The position numbers and the translations under genes were made by a program. Below, piece by piece: positions 57,886-64,000 of a DNA stretch of 64,000 bases. The stretch lies in assembly GCA_030762895.1 (NCBI GenBank), contig CM061070.1, forward strand, positions 35,243,652 to 35,307,651, written 5' to 3'. This stretch comes from Sophora flavescens. Lineage: Eukaryota; Streptophyta; Magnoliopsida; Fabales; Fabaceae. The notes below the pieces were generated by a model. It did no database searches, was not told the DNA's origin, and saw only the letters and a program-made list of their open reading frames with translations. Every line of letters begins with the position of its first letter. Positions within the stretch are counted from its first letter, which is position 1.

Positions 57886-59472
57886 TTTTGGCCTTATGAG
57901 ATTATAAAGAGGTTACTAGCACCGCTATTATGTCATCTTGAATCCTAATACAACCTATAAACTCAAAGGAGGATTGGGAAAAAGTATTCAAGGTTTTGGG
58001 AAGAAAAATCAACAAAGAAGAGGAGAAGAGGAAGAAGGGATCATACGCTCAAAAAGGAATAATAAAAAAGGTTGTTCCTAGAGGTTATGAATTCTTGGAG
58101 CATGTGATTTCTTGAAAAGTCGGGATTTTGGGGGTTCTTGATTCTTGATTTGAGATTCTTAAAACATTTTATATGTCGTTAGATGAAATTTAATAAATGT
58201 ATTTTTTTTTGAATTAATAAAGAAATATATTTGATTTGCCGTTAGTTTTGAGTGCTCAAGGGAAAGAATCTTGTGACTAGTTGCCATATCGTCAAAATTT
58301 GAGTTCTCTAGGGAAAGGATTTATGTGATAGGTTGCCATAGAAGCAAGTTTTGAGTGCTTTAGGGAGATAATTTATGTGATATGTTGCCATATAAGTAAG
58401 TTTTGGGTGCTGTGGGGAAAAGATTTATAATTACCATATGGACATAGCAAATAATTAATAATAAGATTGGTTTAAGTGTCAATTTTGTCCCGTGACATGA
58501 GTCTCTATGAAAGGGGTCAATTTTGTTTCGAGGCATGATCACCCTATGGAATAAATAAATAAAATTTAATTTTAAGAGATTCAAGCATTGGAATGGTCAA
58601 CTTGACGGCCTAGCAATAGGATGACATTGCGATGTATATGAGTTCATAGACCGATTTATTTGATGAGGTAGAGATTGTAACCCAAACTTTGACTTGGTGA
58701 AAGATAAATATAAAGAACATTTTATTAAAATTATAATGTTGATTATATGTGTCATATTTTATGTAAAATGAGGCCAGACTTGATTGAATTATTTATTGAT
58801 GTTGTTTTGTATTATTATGAATGATTTATGTTTTGGAAAATAGCGGTTTACCATGATTGTTTCTCTGGACATCGCATCAGCTACAAATAACATCTTTGTG
58901 AAATTATTTTAGAAGTGTGCTTACATCACTATGATCCATTTCTCATTAGTGGTGTTATTTTCAAATTCACAGCTGAAGTTAAAGTGAAACGAAGACTTAA
59001 GGCATCCCTTAGAGTGGGAAGTTTATAGACATTGCTTCTGTTATGTTTTGTAAAGGAACATAACAAGTTTACATTCTTATTAGATGCCCAGTGTAAGGTC
59101 ATGACCGAGTTTGTTTCTAAATACTTGATTTTCTCTATATAAAATTTGAGTTATTCTTTGATTTTTGTATAAATTTTAATATTTACAATGATAATTAGAT
59201 GCATATAATTATCATTGCATGATGTAATTTTCTGGATGTTATGTTATCAATCAGAGCAGTTCAATCATATTGGATTGTCGTAATAGACCGATCGTGTCTA
59301 AGTTGGACTATTAGAATGAGTCTTTGTCATGTGTTGCTTGCATGTTGTATATTATGGATGCTTGGATACAAGGTATTGAGCATGATCAACTCAATATCTT
59401 GTTGATAGGGTGTGCGGAAGTATGACATTTCAATGGCGAAGATAAGAAGTTTGTCTTCCTCTAGTCCTTACA
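57886..59472. other. Unclassified sequence with a small tandem repeat
   Basis: No gene is supported. 58240-58430 is a four-copy tandem repeat. The rest is AT-rich. Confidence 0.45.
58240..58430. repeat. Four tandem copies of a ~52-60-bp unit
   Basis: TTTTGAGTGCTCAAGGGAAA and variants recur near 58243, 58297, 58349 and 58400, each followed by a GTGATA-GTTGCCATA phrase. Confidence 0.85.
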
Positions 59473-60768
59473 TGAAGTTGACACAGGGAAACACAAGAAG
59501 GGAGGTTGAATTGTGTTTCTTAATAGTTTTTCGAAAAAGCCTTTTCTTAAAACCTTTTTGAAAGCAAGACAAGATAAATACACAAATAAAATAACCTTTC
59601 TAAAGAGTTAACAAATTCAGATCCAAATCCCCATAGTTAGTATAAGCAAAGACTGTAAAAGATAAGGATATAAGATTCACACAATTGATTTATCATGGTT
59701 CACTCTCTTCCAACCAAGAGCTATGTCCCATCCCTTCTACCTGAAGATTTTTCTCCACTATATAATCCAATAGCTTTACAAGTATTCAACACATCTTCAG
59801 GCTTACAAGTATTCTTTCTCTACCAAGCCTCTTCAGGCTCTAACTCTAACAAAGAGATTTAAAGAATGATCTTACAAGCTCAGTATGTGTTAGAGTATGA
59901 AAATTTAAGATCAATTATGATTACAAATGATTTTGTTCAAGAGAACTTTGAGCAGGGTTTTGGCACTTTGATTATCAGAGTTTGGATCTTTCTTTACTGG
60001 GGATCGTCCAGTATTTATAGATGAAGTGCTTCTCTGCCTTGATCTTCTTCAACGGTCTTCAATTTTATCTGTTTAGACATAGTCTTAAATGCTAGGATCC
60101 GTTGAGACTGATAACTTGATATGTTTTCTGGAGAAGTGCTCTTGGTTATCAGAAGAATGCTCAAAGTAGTGCTGTCATTTCCCTGTTGTACTAAAGGTTG
60201 CTTTTTGACTTTCCTTCTTCGTACTTGGTTTAACTTTACAGCAATATAAGTGTCAGAGTACAAAGGTTTGTGTTCTCGATGGTACTATGTTTCTAATCTC
60301 AAGAAAAAATGTTTAAACAATTGAAGCAACATGGGAAATAAATTCACTTTGACTAGACAGGTTCAATTTTAGTGACCTGTGGATGCACAAGTCTTTGGAC
60401 GCGCAATGTTAACTGTGTATAAAAAACAGGGCCGTCTACTGATTTGCGTCTAGTAGTCTTAGGTACTCGTCTAGAGTATTTTAACTTAGAAAAAAATTAA
60501 TACCTCGTCTAGCGATAGCTTTATAGACTCAAGATTTTTACCATGTTTTAGAAGGCTCGTCTTGCGAGTGAAGTTTTAGACCCGATACTATTTCTCAGAA
60601 AAACTTAGAAGCTAGAGATAATTTTCCTCATCTAGCAATACTTTAAACAATCCTGCAAGCTAGAATAAACAGTGAGATCTTTGATACAACTTTGCCAAAC
60701 AAATTTAACCTTTTTGTTAACATCAAAATTTAAGAGATTATTTTAGCCAAAACCTCTTTGGTTCCTAA
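59473..60768 (-). repeat. 3' LTR of Sirevirus-like element 2
   Basis: About 1.3 kb. It shares AACACAAG..GGTTGAATTGTGTTT near its low end and AAGTATTCTTTCTC..CCTCTTCAGGCTC near 59800 with the LTRs of element 1, but is clearly diverged. It is followed by a polypurine tract on the minus strand, so it is the 3' LTR of an element extending right. Exact ends are estimated. Confidence 0.75.
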
Positions 60769-60790
60769 TCTCCCCCTTTTTGACGATGAC
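60769..60790 (-). other. Polypurine tract of Sirevirus-like element 2
   Basis: Minus strand GTCATCGTCAAAAAGGGGGA directly precedes the LTR, matching the tract type of element 1. Confidence 0.78.
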
Positions 60791-61178
60791 AAAAAATAAT
60801 TAAATTTGAGTGAGCAAAGTCTAAGAGGGCTACAGAGCTCCCCTAAGACAAAGCATACAAAAACTTAAATAATTCTAACATCAAGCAAATAAGCATTAAT
60901 AGCTAGGTATTAGAGCATAGAGAAATTCAAAACTAGTGTCAGAGCATATGTTTAGCAGAGAACAGATATCAGAGCAAAAATATAAACATGCATTATATCA
61001 TAGAAAACACATTTATGCAGGTATGCTTATGCTTGTGCAGTTGAAGATTTAAACATTTCAAAATATTTCTTTATAAATTTAGTTCTCATCCTTTCTCCCC
61101 TTTTTTTATCATCAGACAAAACGATGAATAAGGTTAACCATTATTGTCAAATATAAAAAAAAATAAAAACAATAAAGA

Positions 61179-63976
61179 CTAAGGATTAGAAGGTGGAGGA
61201 AGAGGAGGTAGGTTTTGATTTTGAGGAGGTGGAGGTGGAGGAGGTGGAACAGGTTGACCTTGGGTCTGTTGGAAATTAGAGAGCAACTGAAGCATTTGAT
61301 TGAGAAGAGCATTGGTAGGCTTCAGTGACTTCTCTACCCGAGCTACAACTTTCCTTGTGATTATCTCATCCAGATCAGGTAGCAAGGAAGTTCTTGAGCT
61401 TTCAGCAGTAGTAGTCATGTGGCCTTGTTCTTGCATTATGCTCAGATCTTGTGAGTGTTGAGGTTGTGCTTCAGGATGAACAACTGCCAGAGCTAGAGGT
61501 TGAGAAGAATGCTTGCCAGAAGTGCCTTGTCTACTGACAGATTCAACAATTTCTTCATTAGTAGCCTCAGTCTGCACATCTTTCTCATTCAGGTCAGGAC
61601 CTTCAACAACAATCTCTTCCATTTCATTAGAAGATTCTGTAGTTGTTTGTATGGAAGGTACTGGGGTAGGCAGATCTGGAGCCCAATGCACTTTATCTTC
61701 TTCATAGGTTAGACTGAGCAGAGGAATGCCAAGAGTATCCTCATGAATGTAATATCTGACAGCGGAGAAACCATATTTTCCTCTAACAGTAGGAATGGTT
61801 CTCTTGTCAGTTTCATTAAGTCTTGAGGAGGAGGCTTCTTTAGTGCAAGTCTTGATGTGACTATCCCGGTAGCCTACGACATCTTCAAGTGTCCTCTTTT
61901 ATTCATCTTCAGAAAGCAAAAGTTTTATGAATTCTTGATCAGCTTCAGGATCTGGACTTGATTCCATAATGCAGGAATTAAGTGCAGGCATAGGATGAGT
62001 GTTCAGTCTCTTCTTTGTATCCTTGTCCTTGTTCAAGTCAATTATTGGTAATCTAGGGCAGATCCTTGGAGGTCTCATGCCAACCTTGGTGTCCCTGGAT
62101 GAGTGGTATAGCCAAGTTGGTGGGATGAAATTTGCAGCTCTGATATACCTTGGTAGCTCAAATTCTGCCTTCAGATGAGCACACATGATGTGATCAATCA
62201 CATCAGCAACACTCTCATATTATCTAGGATGGACAAATTTCTTCCATTTGGCATTCTTGTCCAAGATGAATCTGTGGTATCCATAGGTTCTTGACCTTTG
62301 AAGAGGTATTTTGTCTACCTCTACTGCCTTTGATGGCACAGTCCACTAGACAGGGATAACATCTCTGTCAACACCATCAATATGGGGTTTGAAAGGTGGA
62401 AGTTTGATAAGGTTGGGGTAGATTTTCTTTGGTGGGAATTTTTGTTGTGGCAGGTGAGTGAGAAGGGGTCCATTGGCATTATACAGATCATATGGAAGGG
62501 GACCATCTCCTTCATATGGTATAGGTAAATGCCATGGGTAGTATGTGGGTTCAGGTTCATACTCATACTCAGGTAAAGGATAGAAAGGCCTGGTTGATTC
62601 TGGTTCAGACTGGTGAGTATGATACATGATTCTCCAATCTCTTTTTACTTTGGCCCAGCTTTCATCTTTGCCAACATATAGAGTGGAGGGGTCAGTGCAT
62701 GTAAATGTGATTTTGGGCAGTTTTGGAAATGGTGCACCTGGATTGATCCCTACATCATTTGGTTGATTAAACCAGGGATCATCAGAAGGGATAATGGGTT
62801 GAAATTAGGGTCTGATTGGTGAGGTTTGAATGGGTGAGTATGCAGGGGAATTTTGTGGAGAGGCTATGTGTTGAGGATGGGAGTGTGGTTCATATATTGG
62901 TTTAGATTGAGGTATGGTTGGTTGTTCCAGGATAGGTAAGGATGGTTGATTTTGTTGTTGTGGTGGAAGGATTTGGGTTTCAAGTTGTGATGGTGCAGTG
63001 GTGTTGACAGGAACATTAAAGCTCTCTACAAGAGCATCAACAGCTAATTGAATAGGGTCATTAGCTAGAAGTGTTACCTCAGAAGTCACAATGGACTTAA
63101 CCTTTCTTGAGGGTTGCAGCCTTGCCCTTGTTAGAACAAGAGTGTGCTTCTGCTTCTTCAGCACTGATCCAATTGGCAATTTGTGATCATCATCATCCTC
63201 ATTGTGGGACATGATCACCTTTCTTGTCCTCTTATGCCTTGGGACAGCTTGAGGTTCATCAACCCTTGATTCCCTGATGACCACCCTAGTAGCAGGCTTC
63301 TTGGTAGCAGCTAGACGAGTTGTTTTGGCTCGTCGTCCAATTGTTTTCTTTTTCAGGCCTAAAGTCTTAGCTTCATTTAACTCTATTTGTTCTTCCTTGA
63401 CCTTCAGCATGTCCTCTTGCTTGGCCAGTTCTACCTGAGCAACAAAACTGAGCTTTATGTTTATCAGGTTCATTTTGCCAAACACAACAGGAGACATACC
63501 CTTCTCCTTGAGGATTGCAGTTTGTTCTTCAAGAGTCATGGCTTCAAGTTTTGCATAAACTTCCTAAGCCTTGAAGATCTTGGAGAGTAGATGGCAGAAG
63601 GGAATAGTAGATGCCTTCTCCCTATGAACCACATAATTTCTGAATCTGCCAAACAAGATATGAGGTAGGTTGACCTTAGTCTCAGTTAGCAAGTGGCAGA
63701 GACAGAATTTGTGTAAGGCAGAAAGGTTGTCCTTTGATCCAGCCTTATGTATGTCTTGTTCAGTATTTGATGAAGAATACGAACTTCATCCTTCATATCC
63801 ACAACTTTCCATGAGTGATTTCTGACAATATCACTCCTCATCAGAAAAGCAGTGACGACTTCTGATCCATCTAGTTCTTGTTCCAATTTCTCAATTAGGG
63901 TTAGACCTTCCTGAGCACAGTGAATCGCTGTTGCAATCGTAGCTTCAGATACAACGACCTTGGTTCCCAACACCAT
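61179..63976 (-). pseudogene. Env-like ORF region of Sirevirus-like element 2
   Basis: Minus-strand frames 63539-62805, 62627-62346, 62201-61899 and 61691-61179 all lie in one phase, separated by stops. 63976-63686 is in another phase, so there is a frameshift near 63560. The region has a coiled-coil-like Lys/Glu stretch (VKEEQIELNEAKTLGLKKK), basic patches (KKTIGRRAKTTR), a Pro/Gln-rich middle, and a C-terminal proline run (PPPPPPPP) just before the polypurine tract. Position and composition match Sirevirus env-like ORFs. I see little direct similarity to the env-like region of element 1. RT and upstream genes would lie right of the window. Confidence 0.65.
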
Positions 63977-64000
63977 AGCAAAAATCTCAGGCTTAGTAAT

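Overview
This window is plant nuclear DNA, probably from a legume. The evidence is one long intron-rich gene with GT..AG introns, a chloroplast lipoxygenase, set among nested plant transposable elements: Sirevirus-type and other Ty1/copia elements, long Ty3/gypsy LTRs, a Cassandra element with 5S rRNA-like LTRs, CACTA, Mutator-like and hAT-like DNA elements, MITEs and a SINE. The legume assignment is an inference from overall resemblance. No bacterial operons, CRISPR arrays or rRNA/tRNA genes are visible.

Layout. 1-6019: three LTR-like blocks on the minus strand (an Athila/Tat-type LTR with a tRNA-Asp primer site, then two gypsy-like LTRs), followed by a dead copia RT-RNase H fragment (6020-6985). 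8386-10004: a short non-autonomous LTR element with an exact 5-bp target-site duplication (TSD). 10188-12685: an internally deleted copia element, also with an exact TSD. 13402-20386 (minus): the only convincing cellular gene, a type-2 13-lipoxygenase with eight exons whose splice phases all agree and which encode 930 residues. A SINE sits inside a tandem repeat in its last intron.

22766-39141: a Sirevirus-like copia element on the minus strand (gag, protease, integrase, RT-RNase H, then an env-like frame), broken by stops. Each of its LTRs has been hit by a different CACTA element, and the uninterrupted sister LTR shows the empty site in each case. Its right LTR is cut by an inverted pair of long gypsy-like LTRs (39142-44660) that enclose a Cassandra fragment (40311-40702). 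A complete Cassandra element with TSD follows at 44940-45767.

45975-64000: repeat-rich intergenic DNA with tandem repeats, a Sirevirus LTR fragment carrying a poly(A)-ended insertion with an 18-bp TSD, two of the three copies of a ~320-bp MITE, a 1.3-kb Mutator-like foldback element, a putative solo copia LTR, and the 3' LTR plus env-like region of a second Sirevirus that runs out of the right edge.

The lipoxygenase should act in plastids on linoleic/linolenic acid to start oxylipin (jasmonate or green-leaf-volatile) synthesis. Everything else appears to be selfish or decayed sequence. The main interest lies in the nesting order, the chimeric LTR-Cassandra junction, CpG-rich palindrome arrays inside LTRs, and the unusual C-terminal residue of the lipoxygenase.
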